Source: Triticum aestivum (Eukaryota; Streptophyta; Magnoliopsida; Poales; Poaceae). Taken from it: a stretch of 64,000 nt of DNA. The position numbers were made by a program, and so were the translations under genes. The notes under the pieces were generated by a model, which was not told where the DNA came from, did not search any database, and worked only from the letters and a program-made list of their open reading frames with translations. Location: the NCBI RefSeq assembly GCF_018294505.1, contig NC_057811.1, positions 403,336,790 through 403,400,789 on the forward strand, in the 5' to 3' direction. Each line of letters begins with the position of its first letter. Positions within the stretch are counted from its first letter, which is position 1. Below, one piece after another: positions 36,455-47,495 of this stretch.

Positions 36455-37377
36455 AACTAAAAGCCCATTGGCGTTGCGACATCCATTTGACGTCGTGGGG
36501 CGTCACATAGGATTCGCGGGATCAACTAGCTACGTAGTACTCGTTGCGGGCTCCTGCAACTGTCACTTTTGGTGGGCCGAGAGCGCACCGAACCGCCACG
36601 TGTTGAGTGATGTGTGCTCTCTTAGGATTTCTTTTTTTACACGCGTTTTTGGGCTTGAGATGATTTTTTGGCTTTCGTTTTTTGCCCGGTTTTCTCTAGG
36701 TTTGTGGGCAAAAAAATTCTGGAATAAAAATTACGTGAAAAAACGCGCCTTCTTTTTTTCACGAGAGACATGAATTTCCTTCTCGTTGAGGCACATATTT
36801 GCTCCCGCCAGAGGCACTGTGCCTCTCGAAAAAGGAAAAAATGCAAATTTTTTTCCTCCTACAAGAGGCACAGATTTATTTCTCGTGGAGGAACAACTAT
36901 GCCTCTTGGAAAGGCAAAATTGTGTTTTTTTCTATGAGAGGCACAATTTTACTTGAGGTGGAGGCACAGATTTTCTTCCGGGAGAGGCACAACCATGCCT
37001 CTTGGAAAGGGAAAAATGTGTTTTTTCTTCTTCCGCGAGAGGCACAATTTTACTTGACATGGAGGCACAGATTTGTTTTCGCGAGTGGCACAAAGAAAAG
37101 CGTGCTTCTGGTCCGGGTTTTTGCATCCAATTTTTTCATAAAAAAGCTCGTCGAAGCCTATCAACACGGGATCTAGTTTCGAAGATCTCGGCACGAGGAA
37201 TTCAACGGTAAATATGGATCGGGATTTAGACACACGATTTGAGGGATAAAATATTTTGAATAAACGAATGTAGAGAAAAAGGAAGAACACCTAGGTTGCA
37301 ACAAGTGGCACACATGCAGTACACCACTTGTTGCAACCTGGGAGGTGGGAGTGATCTTTGCAAAGAGTACCCCTTAA
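36455..37377. repeat. Degenerate GAGGCAC array and flanking unassigned DNA
   Basis: From about 36780 to 37095 a motif of the form GAGAGGCACAA..TT..GTGGAGGCACAGATTT recurs at irregular 50-70 bp spacing, often followed by 'catgcctcttggaaa', its partial complement. ORFs over it on both strands are products of the repeat. The sequence continues that left of the Copia element, so it is the same older host element or spacer. Confidence 0.5.
37293..37339. repeat. Perfect 16 bp inverted repeat (hairpin)
   Basis: 37293-37308 (AGGTTGCAACAAGTGG) is exactly complementary to 37324-37339, with a 15 base loop. It could be a MITE relic or a small RNA-forming hairpin. Nothing nearby tells which. Confidence 0.6.
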
Positions 37378-37627
37378 GGGCGTGTGCCCTTTGTGGCCGT
37401 AAAACCCTCAACTCCAACTCCGGAAATCTTCCTCCAGCTTCTCACCCACGATCCGGGAGCTAGCGATCTGTTCGGCGACACAGTTTCTCGCTCCAACGAG
37501 GGTAGCTGGGCTGGCCCATAGGCCTGGTCGGTTTTAGATTGTTTAGCAAAGAAATGAGCCCAGGCCGCTGGTTCCAGTGGTCATGTATGTCGGCGGGGGA
37601 GGGAGTCCCGCGGTCGGGGACGGTGGC

Positions 37628-38692
37628 TGATGTCTACTATGCAACCTTCTTCTTGTAGACTCGTGTTGGGCCTCCAAGCGTAGAGTTTTGTAGGACAGTA
37701 GCAAATTTCCCTCAAGTGGATGACCTAAGGTTTATCAATCCGTGGGGGGCGTAGGATGAAGATGGTCTCTCTCAAAAAAACCCACAACCAAATAGCAAAA
37801 AGTCTCTTGTGTCCCCAACACACCCAATACAATGGTAAATTGTATAGGTGCACTAGTTCGGCGAAGAGATGGTGATACAAGCGTAATATGGATGCCAGAT
37901 ATAGGTTTTTGTAATCTGAAAATATAAAAACAGCAAGGTAACTAGTAATAAAAGTGACAAAAACGGTATTGCAATGCTTGAAAACAAGGTCTAGGGTTCA
38001 TACTTTCACTAGTGCAAGTTCTCTCAACAATGATAACATAATTAGATCATATGGCAATCCCTCAACGTGCGACAAAAGTCACTCCAAAGTTCCTATCGCG
38101 GAGAACATAAGATGAAATTGCTTGTAGGGTACGAAACCACCTCAAATTTATTCTTTCCGATCAATCCATTGAGCTATTCCTACAAGTGTCACAAACAGCC
38201 CTAGAGTTCGTAGTAAAATAACACCATATGACACACATCAATCAACCCTAATGTCACCTAGATACTCCAACGCAACCACAAGTATCTGTGGGTCAATTAT
38301 ACGATATGCATCAAACAACTTCAGATTCATAATATTCAATCCAACACAAAGAACCTCAAAGAGTGCCCCAAGATTCCTACCGGAGAAACAAGGACGAAAA
38401 CGTGCATCAACCCCTATGCATAGATTACCCCAATGTCACCTCGGGAATCCGCGAGTTGAGTGCCAAAACATACATCAAGTGAATCAATAGAATACCCCAT
38501 TGTCACCACGGGTATCCCACGCAAGACATACATCAAGTGTTCTCAAATCCATAAAGTATTCAATCCGATAATAGTGAAACCTCAAAGGTAAAACTTAATT
38601 CATCAGAAGAAGATAGAGGGGGAAGAACACCATATGATCCAACTATAGTAACAAAGCTCGCGGTACATCAAGATCGTGCCAAATCAAGAACA

Positions 38693-38769
<77 letters not shown>

Positions 38770-39361
38770 AAACAAATAGCTACTGGTATATACCCTCAGC
38801 CCCGAGGGTGAACTACTCCCTCCTCATCATGGAGACCGCCGGGATGATGAAGATGGCCACCAGTGATGGATTTCCCTTCCGGCAGGGTGCCGGAACGGGC
38901 TCCCGATTGGTTTTTTGTGGCTACATAGGCTTGCGGTGGCGGAACTCCCGGTCTAGGTTTCTTTCTAGGGGTTTATGGATTTATAGGAATTTTCTGTGTC
39001 GGTTTCACGTCAGGGGGGTCCACGAGTCAGCGACAAGGCAGGGGCGTGCCCTAGGGGGTGGGCGCGTCCTCCACCCTTGTCGTTGACTCGAGACTCTTCT
39101 GGCCCAACTCTTGTGCTTCGGGGGCTTCTTCTAGTCCATAAAAAATCACCGTAAATTTTCAGCTCGTTTGGACTCCGTTTGATATTCCTTTTCTGCAAAA
39201 CTCAAAAATAAGGGAAAACAGAAACTGGCACTGGGCTCTAGGTTAATAGGTTAGTCATAAAAAATAATATAAAATAGCATATAAATGCATATAAAACATC
39301 CAAGATGGATAATATAATAGCATGGAACGATAAAAATTATAGATAAGTTGGAGACGTATCA
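37628..39361. mobile_element. Solo LTR of a WHAM/Egug-type Gypsy group
   Basis: 1734 bp, TGATGTCTAC...GACGTATCA, with perfect duplication gtggc at 37623-37627 and 39362-39366. The other strand starts TGATACGTCTCCAAC, a hallmark of a large Triticeae LTR group I associate with WHAM/Egug; the exact family cannot be confirmed here. Confidence 0.88.
38694..38767. repeat. (TA)n(GA)n compound microsatellite
   Basis: About 18 TA units followed by about 18 GA units, inside the solo LTR. Likely length-variable between accessions. Confidence 0.95.
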
Positions 39362-39860
39362 GTGGCCGAGGTGGTCAACGAAGGCGGCAGACAAGGGGGA
39401 GCCCGACGGAGAAAGGCGGCAAACAAGAGGGGGGCATGGCAGCAGAGAAAGGCGGGCAGGGATAGCTCGCGGCGGTGGGGAGGGCTGCCGCCGGCGGATG
39501 AGCTGCAGCACACCGTCTCCCATGGCCGTGGCGGCTAGGGTTGGGGCAGGAGGGGAACGAAAGAGGAGTAGGGGAACATAGAGAAGCGCGGTTGGGGGAG
39601 ACGCTCGTGTGGGGTGGCCTCACCTCCTCGATCGAACAGGTACGTTTCACTTCGCGATGGCATCAACGGTCTAATTTTCGCCAACTCCAACTTCCCAGTT
39701 TTCGCGGAGCTTGATTTTTCCAACTCCGCAACTCCAGCAAATTTGCACGCAACGATTCACCAGCTTCCCTCCCGAAAAGCCAGGAGTTGGAGCGTTCGGG
39801 TAAAATCCGGATTTGGATTTGTTGGAGTTGGGAGTTGGAGAACTCCCGAACATGCCCTAA

Positions 39861-41291
39861 CTAGTGATTTTGAGGATTCGCCGATCATTGACGCGGGAGC
39901 TATGTCTCGCCCGCTATTGGCCCGACCCGTTAATGTAGCTATGACCTGAGGTTTTACCTCTCTGTGGTTTTCTTATCGGGGTTTAATTTCATTGTTGCAC
40001 TGGTATTTTTTCTTTTTCTCTGTTTTTACTAGGCTTTCATTATCTTTTTTCTTTGATTTTCTTTTTCTTTCTTGGTCTCCATCATTTTTTTCCATTTTCT
40101 CAACACATGTGTACATTTTATGTACACGCTAGTAATTGCGTACGTAGGTAGTGTATTAATTGCACGCTCACATTAAGTTGGATATTAGTTGCACGTTAAT
40201 TATATGAATAGTGTTGTCGTTCATATCGGTATGGTGATAATTCATATTAAACATTTTGTGTGCTTGCCATTGAAGCAATCCAGATCGTGGGATTGACATG
40301 GTTTGATGGCCTAGATTAGTTGGATCTACTCATTTGGGTCTTTTTATGTTGATATGAATATAGATTATACATTTTACGTATACACTAACAGTTCTTATAC
40401 ATGTTTAATATTTTTCAAATATATAGTTATTTTTTTCAAATATATGTTTTGATGTCTATTTTTTCATACACATTATGTATTTTTGTTATACATATAAAAC
40501 TTTTTTATACACATTTTTCATATACATGATTGACTTTTTTCAAATATATGTTTTCATGTCAAAAAATGTCATACACATTGTACATTTTTGTATACATATA
40601 AAATATTTTTATACACGTATTAACATCTTTTAAAATGGACATACATTTTTTGAATGGTATGAAATATCATATTTGAATTACACAAATATTGTTTATGTTG
40701 CATAACAATTTTAAAAAATGCCACATACAATTTTTTGAAACATGTGACCATTTTTTAAATGTCGTGATATTTTGTCAATGCTATCAACATTTTTGAAATG
40801 GCACGAGCAATTTTTTAATTGTATCAACATTTTATGAAGTTACACTAACAAAAAAATTACGCTGTGTTAATATTTTTCAAATTTGCGGTTAATACTTTAA
40901 AAAACTAAGTACATTAAGTTTTGGAATATATGTATAATAATTTTTTGAAAAATAAAATAAATAAATTAGAATGAGCAATAAAAACCAGAAAACTACAACA
41001 ACAGAAAATAATTTATATAAGTGACCAAACCTAAGAAAAATCGAAGTTATGTTAACTTGGTTGGCCCATTTCATGTTGCCTTGACGCGATGCGTTCTTCT
41101 ATCTCGCTTGAAGCGTGACACCGATTTTCCCAATCATTGGCACCACCGTTCACGGATAGTTTGTTGGGAAGCCCTACAAATCATATTGCTAGAGCCTTCT
41201 ATACCTAAAGGAAATTAGAGTCTCTTTACCCTTCGAGCTAAACCATGAATTATCGACCTCTCTAACTTTTTTCTTGAGTTATTACGACATC
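39861..41291. other. AT-rich region without genes
   Basis: 39950-40120 is T-rich, and 40370-40860 shows repeated 'catacacattttt', 'tatacata' and 'tcaaatata' motifs like those at 27235-27480. Only short chance ORFs. Confidence 0.5.
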
Positions 41292-41294
41292 TAA

Positions 41295-42663
41295 GGACGT
41301 GTTTGGTTGCCGTCGCCTACAGTATCCGTGTTGCATACACATCTCTACTCAGCCTGGCTCTAGAAAAACAGCCTCATATGCGACATTTGCAAGTTGTTTG
41401 GTTGCCTGCATATGGACTGCCTGCATTAGGAGATCAACTTTGGCACGTTGTTTGGTTGCCTGCATTGTCTCGGCGCATGCAACTACACGCTGTTTGGTTG
41501 CCCGCATGGGATATGATTAAGAGCTAGCACTTGCACTTAGCACACAGGGTTAAGAGATAGCAGAGAAAGTGGGAGAAGAAATGCAGTGTGCGCCGGACCA
41601 TGGCGACTGCGGTGGATAGTGGCCATGGCGCTGTGTCCGACATGACGAGCATGGAGTCGTGGACGAGCGACCGCGTCGGCAGCACGGCGAGCGACACCGT
41701 CAGCGAACTAGTTGTGGTGCTCGCGCAAAGACAGTCGACAGAGGAGGAGAATGCAGTGCCCGCGCCATGGTATCGTCAGTGCAGTGGACGAGAGAGGAGG
41801 CCGAGATGATCGACACCGGAAATGACTCCAGTGTAGTAGGGCGAGAGAGACGAGGCCAAGATGATCGACCCCGTCGGCGGCGCGGCGAACTACAGTGTGC
41901 GCGGAGGCAGAGGACACAAGAAAGCAGTGTGCACGCCGAGATGAACGACGCTGGAAACGACTCTAGTGTAGTAGGACGTGGGCAAGGAGATCAAGGGGAG
42001 TCGGCGTCGAGAGGGATGAATAGGAGGACTCTGAGCAGAGGACAGAGGAGCTCGACATGGCGGCGTCAGTGCAGTAGACTGCTACTCAAAGAGAGATGAA
42101 GCTACGATCATCGAAACCAAAAACTTACAACACGAATGTTATGAGGAACTGTGAGATTAGGCTGCTGGTCAAAGGAAATTTCAAACGATCGATCGTGCGT
42201 GACGATCTGACAAAATTCGTCAAGAATAGCTTCAAACGGGAAGAGGAAATTAAGAACTTACGGCCGAAGAAACTACGAACCGATCGCCTGAATGAAACCG
42301 TAGCATCAAGGTGCACCTTTTTCATGTAGAGCGTACCTCGAGTCGAAGCACTGTTGTGTAGATCGGAAGGGGCTAGGAAGAACAAAATTAGAGGGAAGGT
42401 TACTGGAGGTAGGAGAAGATTATGCACAGGCTGCATACCAGCTCGTATCCCTCCCATCCCCCTCGTGCAAGTGGCCCATCTTGTGCGCTCGCCTCAGCCT
42501 GGCTCGCTAGAAACTGCCGATCTGAGCGTTTCCAGCGAGCCAGGCCCAAGTGTGCTTTAAGGTTCGTGTCATGTGGGCCGCACAGTAAACGCAGGCAACC
42601 AAACGGGCCAGTTCCTTCCCGCGCGGGCCAGGTTGGGCCTAATGCGGGCAACCAAACACGCCC
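41295..42663. mobile_element. Non-autonomous TIR element (PIF/Harbinger-like, TSD TAA)
   Basis: 1369 bp. The left end is GGACGTGTTTGGTTGCC, and the right end read inwards is GGGCGTGTTTGGTTGCC, with TAA at 41292-41294 and 42664-42666. The terminal core TGTTTGGTTGCC recurs internally near 41396, 41450 and 41490 on the left, and once inverted near 42592. An internal ~130 bp imperfect duplication (41790-41990) produces overlapping ORFs without recognisable domains. Confidence 0.7.
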
Positions 42664-42666
42664 TAA

Positions 42667-43286
42667 CTTGATTAATGTGTGTATGAGGCTCTGTATATTT
42701 CCCAAAGCACATGTACTAATTAGATGTTACTAAAGTATGAAACTATGAACATAATATCAAGTCAGTTCGGTAATTCCTTTTGAAAAGGTTGAAAAAGATG
42801 ATAATCATCATCATCTTCATCGTTTGATGCACATAACCATATATTAATTTTTACTCAACAATGCCGAGTAAAGTCAAACAGTAATGGCGAATAGATTTAT
42901 TTGAAAAAAAACTCCATGCCATTTAAATTGGACTTGCCTCTCAGCAGTATGTCCACAACCAACCATAGACCCTATGACCATGGACTATAATATCATTTGA
43001 TATGTAGCTAAACAACGAATTATGCTATTCTTATTCTAAGCCTCCGAGGGATTGGCACGTGTGCGCTTACATTGACCAACAAAATTTTAACCTTAGGTTT
43101 TCATGTCTGAAGTTAAGCTATGAACCAACACCTTTCATTAAGAGCACGACTTACGTACTCAACTTTGCATGTTCTAGCAGAAGACAAGATCATGGGTTTA
43201 CACCCGGAGAATCTGCATACTTGTCAAAATCACAAGAACCTCTCTCTGGTTGGAGATTTAGCACTAGCCGGATGCTGCATTGAAAG
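42667..43286. other. Low-copy looking spacer
   Basis: No gene, TIR or LTR recognised. Confidence 0.35.
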
Positions 43287-44581
43287 TGAAAGTGTGTTAT
43301 ATCGACTAGGGGGTGAATAGGCGATTTTTACAAATTCATCACTGAGGAAATACTACTTGAGGAATTTGCTAAGTGATGAAATACAAGCAGCGGAATAAGT
43401 ACTCAGGTGCAAGCATAACATGGCAGTAACACAATCATCATGATGAGATGAAACAAGCACAAAGCACAAGTAGCGCGTAAACAGGATAAGCAGACAGAAG
43501 ACAAGATGACTGAAGAAATAGGATTGAGGAAATAAAGAAAGTCTTCAGTCAAAGTCTTCAAACAGTAACGATCAATTTCATCAACAAATAAGTGAGGAAA
43601 TAAAAAGGTTGAGGAAATAGAACTAGTAGCTCAGTGAAGACAGTGATTTGATAGACCAGTTCCAACTGCTGTGACAGTTGTACGTCTGGTTGGAGCGGCT
43701 TGGTATTTAAACCAAAGGACACACAGTCCTTACCGTATTCTCCTTGAGCTAAGGTCACACAGACCTCGCCCAATCACTCATGGTAAATCTTCAAGGTGAC
43801 TTCCAAACCTTCACAGACTTGGTCACTCGGCGATCCATAATTCCTCTTGGATGCTCAAAGGTAACAAGCGTCGGTTCCACACAGGAACAATCTCTTCAGT
43901 GATGCTCAATCACTTTGGGTTTTAGGTGTTGGGGTTTTGGGTTTTTCCTCACTGATGATTTTCTCTCAAATTCCTCGGAGGATGGGATGCTCTAAATGAC
44001 AAGTGCCAATCTATCTCTTGGAGCAGCCAACCAGCTAGTGGTTGAGGGGGCGGCTATTTATAGCCGGGGAGCAGCCCGACATGATAAGACATAAATGCCC
44101 CTAATGATATGACCGTTGGATGGATAAGATATTTGGGATAGGTGGCGTAAAGCACAACAACAGTCAGAAATTTGAGCTCTCAAATTCCTCAGGGCTATCA
44201 TGTTCCTCACAGTAGGCAATTCGCACTGGCGAATTCCTAACTCCTTAGTCAGAACAAATTCCTCACACCAGAAGAACTTCGTCTCTTTCACTGAAGAAAA
44301 TGACTGAACTGCAGGAGATTTCCAAAGGCTTCACTCTAAGGATTGGGTATGTGTATAGGCTTTGAGATGAGTATCACTTGGAAATTTTTTCTTAGTATTA
44401 CCTCGACCCCCTTTAACAGTACGGTGTTTCCTATGACTCAAAAGAAGGAAATGAAACTACGAAAACAAAAGTCTTCACGCTTCATAGTCCTTGCATCAAT
44501 ATCTTCAAGGTCGCACCCATTTCCTCATTTTCAAAGTCTTCTAGAAAACCAGAGTCTTCAGATGAAGACATTCATTTTTAG

Positions 44582-45337
44582 CCGAGGTGGGCGCCAACTG
44601 TCGGGGATTTGTCACGGCAGATGTCCTACTGTGAGGACTTACTCGTGAGGCCAACACATCTATGTGGTAGCTTGAGAGGGGTTGATCGGGATGAGAGACG
44701 CGAGACGGATTAACACACAAGACAAGGGTTTAGACAGCTTCGGGCCCCGGGAAACATCGTCCGGTAATAACCCTAGATGATGTTTGTGGCTAGGTCTCAT
44801 TATCATCACGAGGGAGTCGTCGTAAACCGGCTCTCCTAGTTATGTCTAGCCTTAAGATTCTTCCTCTCCCCTCTTGGGGTGCCCTGCCCCTCCTTATATA
44901 AGTTGAAGGGGCGGGTTACATGTAGAGTCCATCTCGAACTAAGACTTAAACTATTCTGACTTCTCTTCATGGGCTTCTTAACATCTTGGGCTTCTTAATG
45001 TCTCGGGCTTATTAACCCCAGGCGACTCTGTCTGCTGGGTTATGACTGTCTGCCGGTTTACCATCTGACTTACCATCTGGCTTATCATCTGCCGGCTTAT
45101 GGTCTGACTTAACATCTGCCGGGTTACCATCTGACTTACCATCTGGCTTATCATCTGTCGGCTTATGATCTGACTTAACATCTGCCAGGTTACCATCTGG
45201 CTTATCATCTGTCGGCTTATGGTCTGACTTAACATCTGCCGGGTTACCATCTGACTTACCATCTGGCATATCATATGCCGGGTACCAATGAAACACCAAG
45301 TCCCGGCCGGGTCATACCGCGGGGTACATCCCCGACA
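44582..45337 (-). mobile_element. Truncated LTR retrotransposon: one LTR plus primer-binding site
   Basis: The LTR 44599-45337 has palindromic ends (TGTCGGGGAT...ATCCCCGACA). Left of it, on the minus strand, follows GTTGGCGCCCACCTCGG, close to a tRNA-Lys primer-binding site (TGGCGCCCACC). This is therefore a 5' LTR on the minus strand whose internal region and 3' LTR are deleted. The flanking five bases (ccaac, gatat) do not match, as expected for a deletion. Confidence 0.65.
45050..45285. repeat. Tandem repeat of ~66 bp inside the truncated LTR
   Basis: About 3.5 copies of a unit made of 'taccatctgacttaccatct', 'ggcttatcatctg', 'cggcttatggtctgactta' and 'acatctgccggg'. The third copy is shorter by about 12 bp. 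Smaller 11-22 bp sub-repeats are visible. ORFs here only reflect the repeat. Confidence 0.85.
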
Positions 45338-45455
45338 GATATATCAAACTCCTTAGAGACTTATAAGACATGTGTACACTCACAAACACGTTAGTCTCTT
45401 AACCTATAAGTCTTCAATACACCAAAATCACTAAGGGGCACTAGATGCACTTACA

Positions 45456-46211
45456 GAAGAGCCCAAGACCTGTCCTGCATCCAACAATTTTCACACCACC
45501 CTTTGACCCCCATCGCTGACAGAGGGAGGGCCAATGGATGAATGGTTTGCCATTGCACCACCTCATCCATGCTCAACTGTGTGTGTTGATCATTAGGTCG
45601 AGATAACAACTACCGCCACCACGGCGCCCCACTGAGCCACTGACTTCTCCCACCACATTAGTGAAGCGTGACCATCAGATTTATCTACACCAAGGCCACC
45701 TCTTCTACAACCTCCACCTCCCCGCATCGATCAGGGTGACACACAACCTCTACAAGCACCATCCAGCAGGCGAGCTTGTCAAAGACGTCCTCTAGTGGCT
45801 ACGAGTGCGAGACTTGGATCGAAGATCAGACCTCACTAGCTCATAAATCACATTGACAATCACTAAACCTAGGATGTAATTGGAAAATTTTGTTAGTTTG
45901 ATTCACTAGAGGATACCCTGAATTACAAGTAATGTTGCTAACCATAGACTAGATAAGAGTAGGGTGCAAATTCATAATTATAGAGAGCAGATCAGGCTAT
46001 AGGTAGCACCTCCAGGAATTACAGCTGGAAACGAGAGAGATTAACAATGCGGTGAGTTTAAAGGAACACTATTTAGTTAGACTAGGTTCTATAGTAATGA
46101 TGAGGCTATCCGAGTTGTTCATATTGACTTGCATCTCCTTGCTCGACCTTGATTGTCCTTAATTGAATCACTCACTGTTGTATCTTGTGGGCGGGGTAAA
46201 GGGAGATTCTG
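45456..46211. other. Spacer without recognised features
   Basis: Mixed composition. No ORF above chance and no TE ends found. Confidence 0.35.
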
Positions 46212-46292
46212 CTCCCTTAGTCCCATAATACAAGAGCGTTTTTAAAACTAGTTTAGTGTTAAAAATGTTCTTATATTATGGGACAGAGGGAG
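46212..46292. mobile_element. Short Stowaway MITE (Thalos-like)
   Basis: 81 bp, CTCCCTTAGTCCCATAATAC at one end and CTCCCTCTGTCCCATAATAT from the other, with an almost continuous hairpin centred near 46250. The TA flanks are not preserved. Confidence 0.75.
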
Positions 46293-46458
46293 GATTACTT
46301 AAGGAGGCAAATCAGCCAAAGTCAATTTTTCAATGTCTTTCAGACCCGACACCAGCCACATCATGGTGTGTGTGTGTGGGGGGGTACTATGCCCGTAGGC
46401 AGCTAGTGCATTACTACCTTTATTCTGTGAACAACTAACATGCATAATAGAGATCTTC

Positions 46459-46710
46459 CTAGTTTGAACTGTCATCATCCTCTGAATCTCCTCCACGAGC
46501 ACCCCTTATCGCGATCGGTCCGCCGACCGGCACACTATCGTATTTCTTTGACGCCTGCTTCAAGGTATCTTTCATACAGTGTTCGTGACGGTGAGGGTAG
46601 AGATATAGGAGGAAGAGGAGGAGGAGGGAAGCAACGAGTAGGGTTTTGCCCGTGTCGTCCTTAGTGGGATGACCCGAGCGGAGCATTTTCATTACGTCGA
46701 TAATGTTCAT
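46459..46710 (-). CDS. Hypothetical 83-residue single-pass membrane protein
   Basis: The minus-strand ORF starts MNIIDVMKMLRSGHPTKDD, has one strong hydrophobic segment (LLVASLLLLFLLYLY, about residues 25-39), a His-rich turn, then a basic and finally acidic tail (GDSEDDDSSN). It sits between a MITE and the duplicated HAK 3' fragment. The clean N-terminal, membrane and charged-tail organisation makes it better than a random ORF, but I recognise no family and see no promoter. It may be a chance ORF. Confidence 0.3.
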   Translation of the reverse strand: MNIIDVMKMLRSGHPTKDDTGKTLLVASLLLLFLLYLYPHRHEHCMKDTLKQASKKYDSVPVGGPIAIRGARGGDSEDDDSSN

Positions 46711-46749
46711 TTGTTCAGTATGGCTATGAATAACCTACAACTTAAGCAA

Positions 46750-47494
46750 GTGCACTAAAAAAGGTAAATGACTATATTGTACATAATTACATTTCCATAT
46801 GGCACATAGTAATACTCATGATTTTGATGAATCAGTGGAATGTCGCACATGAGTCTACTCTCATTTACCAGGAGTTTGTGTCCTTTGACATTGACACATT
46901 CTTCAAGATAAAGCTCTAACCATCATTTTAAATAGAAATTAAGCATGTTAAAATTTGCCTTAAAAGAGTACCACAAAATATATTTTGTATAGATCTAGTA
47001 ATGACCATGCACCCTTTGCAGACTTCCAGTGCCGGTAGTAAAGGAACAAGAGCAGCAACACACAACTGGTCAAGGAAACTAAAACAAGGGCCAACTCAAC
47101 TAAAGGCTAGACAGACACCCAACCATTGCCGAGGCACAACTGCTAATTCTTGTGAGTATGCTGCAGGTGCTTTGCAATATTAGTCACAAGTATAACAAAA
47201 TAAAGTTTCTAAACACACAGACTTACAGTTCCGCCAGTAAAGCAACAAGAACAAGAACGGACCAAGGAAACAAAAAATAAGGGTTGTCCAACTCAACAAA
47301 AGGCTTTGACACTACACACACAATAATGCGCTGACTGCAGGGCTTTCCAAAGACTTTTAGCTGCCTGGTGTGCTCCAACATCTATTGTAGTTTCCGCGTT
47401 AGCATTGTCGGCGACAAAAGGGGATACATACAGAGAAACAACACCTCATATGATCTCTTTAACTTTAATACAACTACTACTATCAGACTTGGTA
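46750..47494 (-). pseudogene. Duplicated 3' end of the HAK gene (last codons plus 3' UTR)
   Basis: This segment aligns with 58570-59294, the 3' end of the potassium transporter. Shared blocks include 'gccgaggcacaactgctaat', 'ttagcattgtcggcgac' and 'actatcagacttggta'. The similarity ends within the final codons: TAC CAA GTC TGA (Y-Q-V-stop) is kept at 47494-47483, while sequence beyond 47494 is unrelated to HAK coding sequence. So only the terminal codons and downstream region survive. Confidence 0.8.
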
Positions 47495-47495
47495 G

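Larger units (their letters stand above)
37378..39857. mobile_element. Small TIR element, PIF/Harbinger-like (TSD TAA), split by a solo LTR
   Basis: Ends GGGCGTGT and, from the right, GGGCATGT, flanked by TAA at 37375-37377 and 39858-39860. Subterminal sequence is also inverted in style (CTCAACTCCAACTCC against CTCCAACTCCCAACTCC). Without the solo LTR it is about 740 bp. The three-base TAA duplication suggests PIF/Harbinger; the short TIR match leaves doubt. Confidence 0.45.
43287..45455 (-). mobile_element. Solo LTR-like element, interrupted by a truncated second LTR
   Basis: The ends are TGAAAGTGTGTTATATCG and ...CACTAGATGCACTTACA, the 3' and 5' limits of a Triticeae LTR rich in 'CTTCA'/'GAGGAAATTCCTCA' phrases. 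It carries a TATA-like 'ctatttatagcc' (44051-44062). Flanks gaaag (43282-43286) and gaaga (45456-45460) are a possible damaged duplication. I recognise the LTR type but cannot name the family safely. Confidence 0.6.

Noticed and set aside
36468..37290. ORFs over the GAGGCAC array
   Set aside because: Repetition in the protein mirrors the DNA repeat on both strands.
45050..45285. CRISPR-like regular repeats
   Set aside because: Contiguous 66 bp tandem units with no unique spacers, inside a plant LTR.
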